A stretch of DNA of 64,000 bases, from NCBI RefSeq assembly GCF_018130145.1, contig NZ_JAFCMB010000016.1, forward strand, positions 62,001 through 126,000, in the 5' to 3' direction. Source of the stretch: Bradyrhizobium sp. AUGA SZCCT0176. Lineage in GTDB: Bacteria; Pseudomonadota; Alphaproteobacteria; Rhizobiales; Xanthobacteraceae. Below the pieces are notes generated by a model. It was not told the DNA's origin and ran no database searches. It was given only the letters and a program-made list of their open reading frames with translations. Positions 17,045 to 26,543 of this stretch are shown here, one piece after another. The stretch's first letter is position 1. Every line of letters starts with the position of its first letter. The translations under genes and the position numbers were made by a program.

Positions 17045-17971
17045 TCAGCGACGCTTCCCCAGTGAGATGACGTAGGCGGCGCGGCGCGCCGCAAAGATCT
17101 CGTCGGGCGGATGAGCGATGCCTTCGGCGAGAGTTGCCGGACTGAAGATGGAGGCGTCGCACGCCTCGTCCGCTTCAACACCGGTGATGACGATCGTGCC
17201 CAGCCGCACCGTTTCGCGGGCATCCTCATCCGGCCATCGGATGGTCACGTCCATGACGGGATCGTCGGGGCGGTCGAGCAGCGCCATCACATTGAGCCGG
17301 ACATCGCCTTTGGCGATCCGGTTCTTGAGGTCGTCGTAAAGGAAATCGGCAGACTTCGCCCTCGCCTGATCCCCGGTCAGCGTTACGTCTCCGCCGACTG
17401 GCGCGACCTTGAACTTGATAAACCGCGTCTCGCCTTTCGAACTCGTCGCGGGAAAGGCGTGCACGCCCCAATAGGTCGTGCCGGCAAAACTCCCGGGCAG
17501 CGGAAGCGCGGCGATGTAGTTGGCCTGATGCAGCGTTTCGGGATTGGCGGCGGAGAATGCCTTGACTTTCTTCATGTTCGGCTTGCCGCTGGGTCCCGGC
17601 ATGCGCACCTTGAGGTAAGCCAGCATCTGGTCGAGCGTCCTCGCAAAATGCACCGGAGCGCTTTGCAGGAGCATGTGCGAACGATGATCTTCGCCGCCGA
17701 GCCTGAAGCTGAAGCCGCGCAGCCCGCGGTTGTCGGTATCCGCTGCTTTGGGATCGCCGCCGCTCACCGAGAAGCGCGCCAGCACGCGTGATGGCTTTGT
17801 GAAGCTTTGCGATCTCGTTATTTCCGGCGCCCGGTCCGACGGAATATAGGTGCCGCGAACGCATCGGCCCTCGGCAAAGCTCGCGCGCGCCTTTGGCGGA
17901 TGACCGGCTAGCGCGTCCAGGGCGTCGACGATGGACGCGGGTGTGGCCGCGCCGGCTGGGAACTGGACCAC
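17045..17971 (-). CDS. Catalase-fold (SrpA-like) family protein, probably altered active site
   Basis: 308 aa from GTG 17971, preceded by AAGG; the open frame extends to 18091 but that part contains the shared promoter motif, so the later start is preferred. Family features: RVLARFSVSGGDPKAADTD, RGFSFRLGG, QSAPVHFARTLDQMLAYLK and C-terminal RRAAYVISL with the heme-ligand Tyr. In catalases the distal His lies in an HAKG/HARG stretch; here the equivalent reads RASFAEGRCVRGTY, with Phe in place of His. Either peroxidase activity is lost or the substrate differs. No clear signal peptide with this start. Confidence 0.8.
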   Translation of the reverse strand: MVQFPAGAATPASIVDALDALAGHPPKARASFAEGRCVRGTYIPSDRAPEITRSQSFTKPSRVLARFSVSGGDPKAADTDNRGLRGFSFRLGGEDHRSHMLLQSAPVHFARTLDQMLAYLKVRMPGPSGKPNMKKVKAFSAANPETLHQANYIAALPLPGSFAGTTYWGVHAFPATSSKGETRFIKFKVAPVGGDVTLTGDQARAKSADFLYDDLKNRIAKGDVRLNVMALLDRPDDPVMDVTIRWPDEDARETVRLGTIVITGVEADEACDASIFSPATLAEGIAHPPDEIFAARRAAYVISLGKRR

Positions 17972-18025
17972 GGCGGGACCTTGGGTTTGAGCACACGGAG
18001 CGCATTTTAGGCGCTGTGCAAATCG

Positions 18026-18042
18026 GGCGTCTTTCCTAAAGC
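18026..18042 (-). promoter_or_regulatory. 17-bp promoter-region motif, copy 2
   Basis: GGCGTCTTTCCTAAAGC, identical to 15800-15816, 55 bp upstream of the preferred catalase-fold start. Conservation continues on the distal side (CC.T....TTGTC.G). See copy 1. Confidence 0.5.
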
Positions 18043-18197
18043 GACCATGTATTGTCCGATCCTGCGCCCCATCCCCACTGCACGGGCTCATTCACCCTAG
18101 ACCAGGGGACTAGAACCACGCACCCCTCGTAGGGTAGCGCAAACGACTCCATGCAACGCATCCTCAGTGCCATCGCGTCAAGAAAATGGAGAGGACG

Positions 18198-19010
18198 ATG
18201 CAGGTAAGCGAGCGGCGGCAAGCAGCGGAGAAGCCTGTTTCATTGCCGGATCGGTGTCGGGATAAAGTCCTTTCGCGCGGCTCCCTGCCGACTTCTCCGG
18301 CCGCGATCCTGCCTGACTTTATCGGCAAGAACCATAAGTGCCTGGCCGGGCAGTCCGATGCGATCAACGATGGCAAGCTGGCCTATGCCAGCTGCCATGC
18401 GACGGAGGCGGAGGAAAGCATCTCCGACGAGATACTTCTCAAGAGCGTTGCGGAGGGCGACAAGACCGCGATGCACATCATGTTCGCCCGTCATCGCGCC
18501 AGAGTTCTTCACTTCATCCAGCGCACGGTCCGTAATCCGGGCATTGCCGAGGATCTCGTCAGCCAGGTATTCCTCGATGTCTGGCGTTCCGCGAACAGGT
18601 TCGAATATCGCGCGCGGGTTTCCACATGGCTGCTCTCGATTGCCCGTTTCAAGGCGATCAACTCGCTGCGAGAGCGCATTCACGAGAGCATCGATCAGGA
18701 TGATGTGCACGGAATCGCAGATGCCGGTGACACGCCGGAAATCGCGCTTGATCGAAAGGAAACCAACGGCATTTTGCGCGCGTGCATCGCCCAGCTGTCT
18801 CCAGCCCATCGCGAAATCATCGACATGGTCTACGATCGCGAGAATTCGCCCGCTGAAGTGAGCGAAATGCTCGATATTCCTCTTGCCACCGTGAAGAGCC
18901 GAATGTTTTACGCGCGCAAGCAACTTGCGAGCATGCTCGTGAATGCCGGCTTCGAGGTCCCAACGTCAACAAGGCGGGGAAAGCAAAGTCATCTCGCGGC
19001 TTGCATCTAA
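18198..19010 (+). CDS. ECF-type RNA polymerase sigma factor with long N-terminal extension
   Basis: 270 aa from ATG 18198 (GGAGAGGA upstream). Sigma2 (about 80-150): HRARVLHFIQRTVRNPGIAEDLVSQVFLDVW..ANRFEYRARVSTWLLSIAR; sigma4 (about 200-250): LSPAHREIIDMVY, SPAEVSEMLDIPLATVKSRM. The first 75 residues are extra compared with normal ECF factors (about 170-200 aa) and contain a Cys and proline-rich stretch of unknown role. No anti-sigma gene is adjacent; the catalase-fold gene is divergent, about 225 bp away, and could be a target. Confidence 0.9.
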   Translation: MQVSERRQAAEKPVSLPDRCRDKVLSRGSLPTSPAAILPDFIGKNHKCLAGQSDAINDGKLAYASCHATEAEESISDEILLKSVAEGDKTAMHIMFARHRARVLHFIQRTVRNPGIAEDLVSQVFLDVWRSANRFEYRARVSTWLLSIARFKAINSLRERIHESIDQDDVHGIADAGDTPEIALDRKETNGILRACIAQLSPAHREIIDMVYDRENSPAEVSEMLDIPLATVKSRMFYARKQLASMLVNAGFEVPTSTRRGKQSHLAACI

Positions 19011-19229
19011 AGAGCGGGCACAGCTATCGGCAATTGATGGGCCTTCCGCGGCCGGCCCCCTTGCGACACGTTAAGGGAGGCAGGTTCGAGCGGCGAACAT
19101 GACGCGGCGCCGCAGCAATTGCGGCCGGGAACGCTGCTATCGCGATCAACCACTCGGCAAAGCCGTTGACATTCCAGCGCATTGTCAAAATACTCGGCCA
19201 TAACAAAGAAAAATCGATGGGAGGACACG

Positions 19230-20540
19230 ATGCCCACTTCACGCAGAACACTGCTGAAGACTTCTGCGGCTGCGGCCGCTGCATTCAGCTTCGATTGGAC
19301 ACGTGCCCAGGCGCAAGCCGAAACGGTACGCATCGGCCTGATCTACGACTTGACCGGCCCCTTTGCAGCCGGCGGATCGGTTGCCTCCTCGATCGGCGCG
19401 CAGATCGCCATCGATCTCGTCAACGAAAAGGGCGGCATCGGCGGCAAGTACAAGGTCGCCGCCGTCGCCGCCGATTCCCAGAGCAAGCCCGAGGTCGCGA
19501 TCAACGAGGCGGTGCGCCTGATCGACCAGGAGAAGATCGACATCATCAACGGCGTCTATGCGAGCTCGCATGCGGTGCCGCTCGCGGCCAAGGTCGAGCA
19601 GCAGAAAAAGATCCTCTGGATCACGACCGCGGTCTCGACCGCCGTGTTCAAGGACAAGAACCTGCAATACGTCTTCCGCGCCCAGATTCATTCCGATCAG
19701 TACGGCCAGGCCTTCGCCGGCTTCATCGCCGAGCATGCGAAAGCAAAGCTCGGGATGGAGCCCAAGGACGTCAAGGTCGCGCTGATCCACGAGGACGGAC
19801 CCTATGGCGTCGGCGTCGCCGCCGCCGACGAGGCCTATTCCAAGGAAGCCGGCCTTCAGGTCGTGCTCCGCGAGGGTTATTCGGCGTCCGCGCCCGACCT
19901 CTCGGTGCTGGTGACCAAGCTCAAGCGTGCCAGGCCCGACGTAATCTCCCACGCGGGATACAACCCTGATATCACCCTGTTCCTGCGCCAGGCGCGCGAG
20001 AACGGCCTCAAGTTCAAGATGCTGTTCGGCGCCGGCGCGGGCTACAGCCAGCTCGACAAGCTGCGCGCCACCTTCGCCGCGGACATCGACAATTTCTGCA
20101 ACATCGATCCGGTGCCTGCGCAACTGCTCGATCCGACCAAACTGGCGCCCGGCATCGGCGATCTCACCAAGACAATGATCACACGCTACAAGGAGAAGAC
20201 CAACGCGACCGACGTGCCGCCGCACTGCTCGATGGGCTTCAACCAGACCTGGATCCTGCTCAACAGCGTGCTGCCCGTCGCCAAGGACAAATACGGCGGC
20301 TTCAATCCCGATGCCATTCGCAAGGCCGCGCTCGACGTCGACATCCCGCCGGGCGGCACGATCCAGGGCTACGGCGTCAAATTCTTTCCGCCGGGCACGC
20401 CGCTCGCCGGTCAGAACGAGCGTTCGACCCCGGTCGTGATGCAGAATGCCGGTGAGCACATCTCGGTGGTTTGGCCTACCAATATCAGGACGCAGGACCC
20501 GGTGTTTCCGCTGCCGAAATCGTCGGTCTACGCGGCGTAG
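19230..20540 (+). CDS. Liv-type ABC transporter substrate-binding protein (orphan)
   Basis: 436 aa from ATG 19230, with GGGAGGA upstream. Tat-type signal (SRRTLLK, then alanine-rich core and AQA cleavage site near 27). Mature part is a type I periplasmic-binding protein of the branched-chain amino acid/amide group: RIGLIYDLTGPFAAGG, AIDLVNEKGGIGGKYKV, DLSVLVTKLKRARPDVI. Periplasmic. No permease or ATPase gene adjoins it, so it may use the system at 28.6-31.9 kb or another one. Confidence 0.9.
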   Translation: MPTSRRTLLKTSAAAAAAFSFDWTRAQAQAETVRIGLIYDLTGPFAAGGSVASSIGAQIAIDLVNEKGGIGGKYKVAAVAADSQSKPEVAINEAVRLIDQEKIDIINGVYASSHAVPLAAKVEQQKKILWITTAVSTAVFKDKNLQYVFRAQIHSDQYGQAFAGFIAEHAKAKLGMEPKDVKVALIHEDGPYGVGVAAADEAYSKEAGLQVVLREGYSASAPDLSVLVTKLKRARPDVISHAGYNPDITLFLRQARENGLKFKMLFGAGAGYSQLDKLRATFAADIDNFCNIDPVPAQLLDPTKLAPGIGDLTKTMITRYKEKTNATDVPPHCSMGFNQTWILLNSVLPVAKDKYGGFNPDAIRKAALDVDIPPGGTIQGYGVKFFPPGTPLAGQNERSTPVVMQNAGEHISVVWPTNIRTQDPVFPLPKSSVYAA

Positions 20541-20565
20541 CGTATTTGATCGTTCGGTGGCTTCG

Positions 20566-21027
20566 TCAAGGGCGCTCGGCGCGGGGTTGCTCGCCCGGGC
20601 CGTGCTCGCGAGCGATGAAATCCTCGAGCCATAGCGATTCATTGCCCTCGACGGGAACGCGCGTCGACTGCAAGGGTCTCGTCCAGTTGCACGCTTGTGG
20701 GTGATAAAAAACCTCTCGACCACCCTTCGCCAGGATCGCGAAAAAAACATAGCGCTGCCCAGCTTGAAAGAAGAACTCGCAGTCCAGCGTTGCGTAGACG
20801 TCCATTAATTTGATGGTGCGAGCGAGCCGTTCACCGCCTTTCCACGCGCGCTCGACCTCGATGAGCCATGCGTGCTGGTCCGCGCGGACAACCTTGCCGG
20901 CAAACACGTATTGGGCGCGGTCAAAGCCGGCTTCGGGAGAGACGGGATCGCAGGAACATGCATATGCAGCGCCCGCGCCCCACATCCAAGAGCTAGCCAG
21001 GACAAGCAGCCTCGTCAGATTCGTCAT
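20566..21027 (-). CDS. Secreted NTR/TIMP-like domain protein
   Basis: 153 aa from ATG 21027 (GGAGG upstream). Signal peptide 1-23 ends AYA before Cys24; the mature protein begins CSC, as in tissue inhibitor of metalloproteinase and bacterial netrin-like domains, followed by AQYVFAGKVVRAD and beta-rich sequence with Cys in DCEFF and QACNW. Known bacterial members are of unknown function; exported, possibly protease-interacting. Convergent with the upstream binding-protein gene, 25 bp apart. Confidence 0.65.
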   Translation of the reverse strand: MTNLTRLLVLASSWMWGAGAAYACSCDPVSPEAGFDRAQYVFAGKVVRADQHAWLIEVERAWKGGERLARTIKLMDVYATLDCEFFFQAGQRYVFFAILAKGGREVFYHPQACNWTRPLQSTRVPVEGNESLWLEDFIAREHGPGEQPRAERP

Positions 21028-21076
21028 CGGAACCTCCAGGCAGCCCGCAGGAAGCGGGGCGTGGGAGATCATCAAC

Positions 21077-22246
21077 TCACAGCGTCACTCTCCGGCCCTC
21101 TTCGGCGGCCCAATAGCCGGCGTAGTTGACCTTGATCGTCTCAAAGGCCAGCGCGAGATCTGAGAGTGGCTGCCTCCCCGTCGCAACGCATTCCATGAAA
21201 TCCTGGATTTCCTGCAAGTAGCCGCGCGTCCATTCTTCCTCAAGGCAGACATATTGCCAGCCGGTCTTGCGATCGACCTTTTCGGTGATGTAGACGCTCG
21301 CGAGTTTTTCCTCTGATGTCTGGTAGCTCATCATGTGCGTGTTCGGCGTGATGTTGGCGAACAGCGCGCCGCCGCTGGTATAGGTTTCGATCAAATTGCG
21401 CACGCCGCCCGCGATCATGTCGCCGGAAAATATCGTCGCCTTGGTGCCGTCGGAGAAGGTGGCGGTGAGCGTACCCCAGTCTTCGACGTCGACCGGATTG
21501 GACTTGATGACGCCGCGTTCGCCCGGTCGCAGGCACGCCGCAACGTTGCCGACGTCGCAGCTGACGCTGGCGACGCTGATCGTCTCACCCCGTGCTTTCG
21601 CCTCGACCTGCTTGAGATAAAGCACCGCCGAAAGCGGGTGGCACCCCATCCGGATCAGCGAACCGCCGCCGGTCATCGCCCATTGCGCGGCATGCGCCGC
21701 ATGCGAGCCGCTGTGGCTCTCCTCACCCTTCATGAACAGGATCTTGTCCCCTGTGGCGCGGAGGATCTCCACAGTCTTGGTCACCGCCGGCGCATAGATC
21801 CAATCCTCCGCATACATGAACAGCTTGCCGGTCTTCTCGATCGCCGCGCGCGTGCGCTCCATTTCCTCCAGCACGCGCTTGTACATCAACGCTTTCGGCA
21901 CATGCTTGCCGATGGGCGCCCTGTCGCCGTCCTGCCCGAAATAGCCCGCGAACGGCTTTTCGCAGACGACATGTTTGCCGGCCTGCATCGCCTCGACGAT
22001 CATCGAGGCGTGCAGATTGGGCGGCGTGCAGATGTCGATGACATCGAGCTCGCCATCGGCGATCAAATCGCGAAAACTGCGATACGCCGTCGGGATCTGG
22101 TGCCGGCGGGCGAACTCAAGGACATGATCGCCCCTCGCCGCGACGGCCCGGACCTCGACATCCAGGCCGTAGACGCGCTTGTACGCATACATATGCAGCT
22201 CGGACACAAAGCCGCAGCCGGCCAGACCGACCCTGATCTTTGCCAT
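21077..22246 (-). CDS. Gfo/Idh/MocA-family NAD(P)-dependent oxidoreductase
   Basis: 389 aa. Rossmann GCGFVSELHMYAY near the N-terminus, ICTPPNLHASMIVEAMQAGKHVVCEKPFAGY (about 95-125) with the EKP motif and catalytic Lys, then the C-terminal alpha/beta domain with GGGSLIRMGCHPLS. Probably oxidises or reduces a sugar or cyclitol-like substrate in the cytoplasm. GGAGGTATC precedes ATG 22246. Substrate unknown. Confidence 0.9.
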   Translation of the reverse strand: MAKIRVGLAGCGFVSELHMYAYKRVYGLDVEVRAVAARGDHVLEFARRHQIPTAYRSFRDLIADGELDVIDICTPPNLHASMIVEAMQAGKHVVCEKPFAGYFGQDGDRAPIGKHVPKALMYKRVLEEMERTRAAIEKTGKLFMYAEDWIYAPAVTKTVEILRATGDKILFMKGEESHSGSHAAHAAQWAMTGGGSLIRMGCHPLSAVLYLKQVEAKARGETISVASVSCDVGNVAACLRPGERGVIKSNPVDVEDWGTLTATFSDGTKATIFSGDMIAGGVRNLIETYTSGGALFANITPNTHMMSYQTSEEKLASVYITEKVDRKTGWQYVCLEEEWTRGYLQEIQDFMECVATGRQPLSDLALAFETIKVNYAGYWAAEEGRRVTL

Positions 22247-22289
22247 GATACCTCCAGGAGTCTTGTCTAGCCGGCAGTAATTCGGCCCG

Positions 22290-22799
22290 CTAGCCCCCCT
22301 TCGACGTTGGCGGTTCGTAAGGGCAGACCATAGTGAATTTGAGGGTGGGCTCTCCGCCCATGGTAGTCCATTCTATCTTGAGGTCGTGGGCGGCTGGATC
22401 TTTAGCGCCAGCCTCTTTCACCTCGACCGCGATAACGATTTGGATCGGCGGTACCGAGTTAAAACACTTTCGAATCACGGCGTCGGCCAGATCGCACTTT
22501 GTAGCAGGCACCGCGGCATCGTCCGGCGAGAGCTGCAGCTTATTGGGTTGCGTCGCGAGACTGTCTCGGGCCGCCAGCATCGATTCCTGCCAAAGTTCGT
22601 AGGTCTTTCCGGGCCATTTATCCCGCGGCGTCAGGACGGGCTGATATTCACCCCACTTCATGGTCGCCAGGCTAATGCTTGCATGACCTTGCAGCGTCTT
22701 GACGCTCTCCTTCATGGCGCTGGTCGTGTAGTTTTTGTTCATAGCGTCAATAAATTTCGGGTTCTGATAGAACCCGGCAAAAAAGCTCTTCTCAGCCAT
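22290..22799 (-). CDS. Hypothetical protein, 169 aa
   Basis: Start ATG 22799 is preceded by GGAGGTGACA. No signal peptide or membrane segment. Charged helical N-terminal half, then a beta-rich C-terminal half ending in a short Pro/Gly tail. I recognise no family. It lies 43 bp upstream of the Gfo/Idh gene on the same strand and 86 bp downstream of the cyclase-AAA gene. Confidence 0.75.
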   Translation of the reverse strand: MAEKSFFAGFYQNPKFIDAMNKNYTTSAMKESVKTLQGHASISLATMKWGEYQPVLTPRDKWPGKTYELWQESMLAARDSLATQPNKLQLSPDDAAVPATKCDLADAVIRKCFNSVPPIQIVIAVEVKEAGAKDPAAHDLKIEWTTMGGEPTLKFTMVCPYEPPTSKGG

Positions 22800-22885
22800 T
22801 GTCACCTCCACTTTGTTTCACTGCCTCAAGAGGCCGTTTCACACCAGACGTAATTGACGATGCCTTCAAAGTTGATGAGCAGCCT

Positions 22886-25800
22886 TTAGTGTCGAACGGA
22901 CTCGCCGTTCACCTTGACCAGTAACGCCTCCGCTTTCGCGACAAGAGGCTTATGCTCAAGCCGCTCGGCAATGGCGATACAGTTCCGCAAGCATTGGCTT
23001 GTTTGTTCCGGATCAGCCTCCGGCCGCATCGCGAACATCCTCCCTTCCGATAACCATGTTTCCGCTTCGAGACCTTCATACCCTTGCTGGCGAGCTCCAG
23101 CGCGAACCGATCTCACGTTTTCCAGCGCCTCCGCAGACGCGTTCTGTGCAAGCGCCAGGTAGTTGGGCGCCCGCAACATGACCGATGAATGACCGACCGC
23201 GTGCGCCTGGTCTCGTGCTTCCGTCAAAACGACTTTGGCCTCGTCGATCAGGCCGAGCTCCAGATTTGCTATTCCGCAAAGGCAAGCAAGAATTGGGACG
23301 TAGAGTTTTGTTTCGTGTTCCTTGGCCAGCTTCAACGCCTTCTCAAGCTCGACTTTTGCGCCCGCGAAATCACCGCGGTTGAGCAGGATCGAGCCCGAGC
23401 AATAACCAACCGACACGCGATCGATGGGTCGGCCGGTGCGATCTGCAATCGCGCGCGCATGCCCCTGAACGGTCTCTGCCTGGTCCCACTCCCCCAACAT
23501 ACTCAGCACGACAGCCCACATCATGTAGCAAAGTATCGCCAAACCTTGCGGGGTGTTGCCGAGCGGAGCCCTGGGATCGGGCCCCGTCAGTTGCTGGCAC
23601 GCGCGTGCAAACATTTTCTCCGCTTCACGGCACCGGCCCGCGACAAAATAAGCCTGGCCCAAGCCAAACTCCGCGTAGCTCAGCCATCCACGATCGCCGA
23701 GTTGCTCGGCCTTGCCGACAGCCTCCTCCCCGGCCTCGATCGCTTCGACGGGCGCGCCATAAAAATTGAGCGCCGCTGCGCGCACCGCCATGGTCGCAAC
23801 CTTGCGCGCATGGTCCCCGATCGCCGCTGCGCGCGCATCGGCCTCCTTCGCCAGACTCAGCCACTTGTCGACAACGCCAAAGGAAGAAAACGCCACGCGC
23901 GACTCAATCCGCAGATCGATGGCAAGCGTCTCGCGCTCGGCCGATAGCGGCGCCTTGTCGAGCGCATCGATCGCAATCCCGAAATATTGCGCGCCCTCGG
24001 CCAGCGCCGAACGATCAATACATTTCCTGGCTATGTTGCGGGCGAACAGCGCACTCTTCCGCCAGTCCTTTGCGCCTGTTGCGTGGTATAGAAGAACATC
24101 GGACTGGTCGTCCAGGCGACCCGACACTCCAGCCTCGATACTGGCGAGAATTCGCCGATGCAGTTTTTCACGCGCCGCTTCCAGCATGGATTCGTACGCT
24201 TCCTGGCGGATCAGTTCGTGCGGGAATTCGTAGACGTGGCTTGGCAACAAACTGACTTCGATCAGGAGTTCGGCGCGATCGAGCGCGGCCAGTTGAGACT
24301 GCAGCTGCTCGTCCGGCAGGCCCGTTACCTCCTGCAAGATGCGGGCGGTTGCCTGTGTTCCGACCGCAGCCGCTGTCCGAAGGAGAATCTTTTCATCCCA
24401 GCTCAAACGATCGATACGCGCGGCGATCATGCCCTGAATGGTCGCGGGCATGCCCAATCTATCCGGAGATATGTCAACGCTGGCGCTATCGTGGTGCCCG
24501 CCGAGAACGACCTGATCCGAAAGACCGCGACACACCTCTTCGATGAAAAGCGGCACGTTGCCGGTATGCCGGAGGATGCGGTCCTTCAAGTCCGTCACCG
24601 ACGGGGAATGCCCAAGGATATCGTCCAGCATCTCGCGACCGGCGTCGTCGTCCAGCGGACGCAACCACAGACTGACGGAGCTTCGTCGGCTACGCAGCTC
24701 CGGCGTTCCGGTCGGCCTGCTGGTGGTCACGATCAGCAACGGATGACGGGCGGTCAGTGATTCCAGGGATTCAATTGGCGCCGCACTCGCACTATCGATC
24801 CAGTGCAAATCCTCGATCAGAAGCATGACCCGCGAGTCCTGGGTTATGCGCTCAATGACGGCACGGCTTGCCTCTGCAATTGCCCGACCACGTTGCCTGG
24901 GCTCAAGCTTGCTCCAATCCGGATCCGAAACCGGAAGGTCCAGCACGGCATCTATCGCCGCGTGCCAGATCGGCGGCAAACCGGCGAGCGGATCCTCGCC
25001 CGGAATCGGCTTGCCGGCCCGCAAATGTGGCGACAGCGCCGATTGCAGAACGTTCTTCAACACGGCAAAGGGCGAGGCTTGCAAAGGCGGGCTGCATTCG
25101 GCCTCGATCACGCGCCAGCCGGCCGCCCGCAACTCCTCCACAAACTCGTACACCAGACGCGATTTGCCGATGCCGGGATCGCCAAGCACGGAAACCATTT
25201 TCCCGTCTTTCGCGATTCCGTCGGCCACCGCTCTAAGAGACTTCATTTCAGAGTCTCTTCCGACGAAACGCCCGATGCTTCGAGCCTTGCGAACCTGCCA
25301 GGTTGAGAGCTGGTGAACCCCGACTACCCTGTACATCGGAATTGGGTTTGCGAAGCCCTTCAGATGCCTCGGCTCCATCGTCTCGAAGTCAATGAACCCT
25401 TCGGATAGCAGCCGGCACGCTTCCGAGGCCATAATCTGTCCCGATGGGGCGACAGCCTGCAGTCGTTCCGCCAAGTGCTGTGCTGATCCGCCGAATTCGT
25501 AGACGTGGGAGACGTCACTCGAAACGACATAGGCCAGGACGTAGGCGGAGTGCAGCCCCACGCGCACCTGGATGCTCGGGTCGCCAAGTTCTGCAACACG
25601 CCGGATCAGTTCGATCGCTGCGTGGCAGGCAAGGCGACTATGGTTATCGTCAGCGCTTGGGGCGCCAAACGCGGCCACCAATCCGTCCCCGAGCTCCTTG
25701 CTGACCGTGCCGCGAAATTGTCGAACCGCGGCTCGCATCGCTGACAGTGCGGGTTCGAGGCGGGAGACGGCATGTTCGGGATCGAGGTCCGCAACAATAT

Positions 25801-26065
25801 TCGTCGAGCCGACAATATCCGCGCGCAGAATCGTTACGAATTTGAGTTCGGCCTTGGGTTCGGTAGAGGCCTGGACATCTTCGGCAACAGCACCGCCGCC
25901 GTTGATGGTTACGCGTAGCGAGTCTCCGCAATAAGCGCAGAAACTGCTTTCCGGCCGATTGGATTTACCGCAGCTGTCGCACCGCTTTTGCAGCGCCCGA
26001 GCCCCGCAGGCCGCGCAGTACTTGTCCCGCTCATCCATTGCCGATCGGCACGCATCACAAAACAT
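22886..26065 (-). CDS. Zinc-ribbon / class III nucleotide cyclase / AAA ATPase / TPR protein
   Basis: 1059 aa. Two zinc ribbons at the N-terminus (Cys 3/6/17/20 and 29/32/43/46). Cyclase homology domain at about 74-245 with metal Asp83 (RADIVGST) and Asp127 (ELGDGLV). AAA_16/NACHT-like ATPase with Walker A GDPGIGKS at 295-302 and LLIEDLHWID Walker B. Then about 500 residues of TPR-like helices. Family members are common, large and mostly uncharacterised; they are thought to be signal-dependent ATPases with a cyclase domain that is often inactive. Single gene; nothing adjacent suggests a partner. Confidence 0.9.
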   Translation of the reverse strand: MFCDACRSAMDERDKYCAACGARALQKRCDSCGKSNRPESSFCAYCGDSLRVTINGGGAVAEDVQASTEPKAELKFVTILRADIVGSTNIVADLDPEHAVSRLEPALSAMRAAVRQFRGTVSKELGDGLVAAFGAPSADDNHSRLACHAAIELIRRVAELGDPSIQVRVGLHSAYVLAYVVSSDVSHVYEFGGSAQHLAERLQAVAPSGQIMASEACRLLSEGFIDFETMEPRHLKGFANPIPMYRVVGVHQLSTWQVRKARSIGRFVGRDSEMKSLRAVADGIAKDGKMVSVLGDPGIGKSRLVYEFVEELRAAGWRVIEAECSPPLQASPFAVLKNVLQSALSPHLRAGKPIPGEDPLAGLPPIWHAAIDAVLDLPVSDPDWSKLEPRQRGRAIAEASRAVIERITQDSRVMLLIEDLHWIDSASAAPIESLESLTARHPLLIVTTSRPTGTPELRSRRSSVSLWLRPLDDDAGREMLDDILGHSPSVTDLKDRILRHTGNVPLFIEEVCRGLSDQVVLGGHHDSASVDISPDRLGMPATIQGMIAARIDRLSWDEKILLRTAAAVGTQATARILQEVTGLPDEQLQSQLAALDRAELLIEVSLLPSHVYEFPHELIRQEAYESMLEAAREKLHRRILASIEAGVSGRLDDQSDVLLYHATGAKDWRKSALFARNIARKCIDRSALAEGAQYFGIAIDALDKAPLSAERETLAIDLRIESRVAFSSFGVVDKWLSLAKEADARAAAIGDHARKVATMAVRAAALNFYGAPVEAIEAGEEAVGKAEQLGDRGWLSYAEFGLGQAYFVAGRCREAEKMFARACQQLTGPDPRAPLGNTPQGLAILCYMMWAVVLSMLGEWDQAETVQGHARAIADRTGRPIDRVSVGYCSGSILLNRGDFAGAKVELEKALKLAKEHETKLYVPILACLCGIANLELGLIDEAKVVLTEARDQAHAVGHSSVMLRAPNYLALAQNASAEALENVRSVRAGARQQGYEGLEAETWLSEGRMFAMRPEADPEQTSQCLRNCIAIAERLEHKPLVAKAEALLVKVNGESVRH

Positions 26066-26543
26066 AATCGCGTCCTGACGGGATCAGTCGATTATTCGAG
26101 TAATTTCTCGTATTTAGCCTTGTATTTAGCTGCCATTCGGAATGGTGACCCATTCCGCCCGCCTCTGCAAGGTTGTTATCCCCGATGAACCAGCGGATTA
26201 AGACGGCCTTTTGTCTGCCCCGCGTCTGGATGTGCCGATGGCCACTTTGCGGGGTCAAGCCTTAACCATGTAGGCTCATCGGAGCAGATCGGACGCCGGC
26301 AGCCCCCGAACTCTCGGGGTACCCGGCGCAGTCATACCGCCCGACGGAAAAAACCTGACGTTCGGTGGACGGACTCGACATTCATCGCGGATGAGATGGT
26401 CACCGCCTTGCTTCAACACCTGAACAGCAGTTGCGCGGCGATCTAGCAATAGACGTTGAGGCTCGACTTTGTTGGCTGCCATGCAACGCTGATAATGGCT
26501 TTCGACACCCACGGTCGGTGCAACCGATCAGTGAGGAGAAAGC
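26066..26543. other. Non-coding spacer, 5' side of the cyclase gene
   Basis: Short minus-strand open frames occur but none has a recognisable product or convincing ribosome site. Contains the promoter region of the cyclase gene. No repeat or RNA gene is visible. Confidence 0.4.

Noticed and set aside
19239..20750. 503-codon leftward open frame
   Set aside because: Antisense to the clear periplasmic binding protein; composition is typical of a GC-rich shadow frame.
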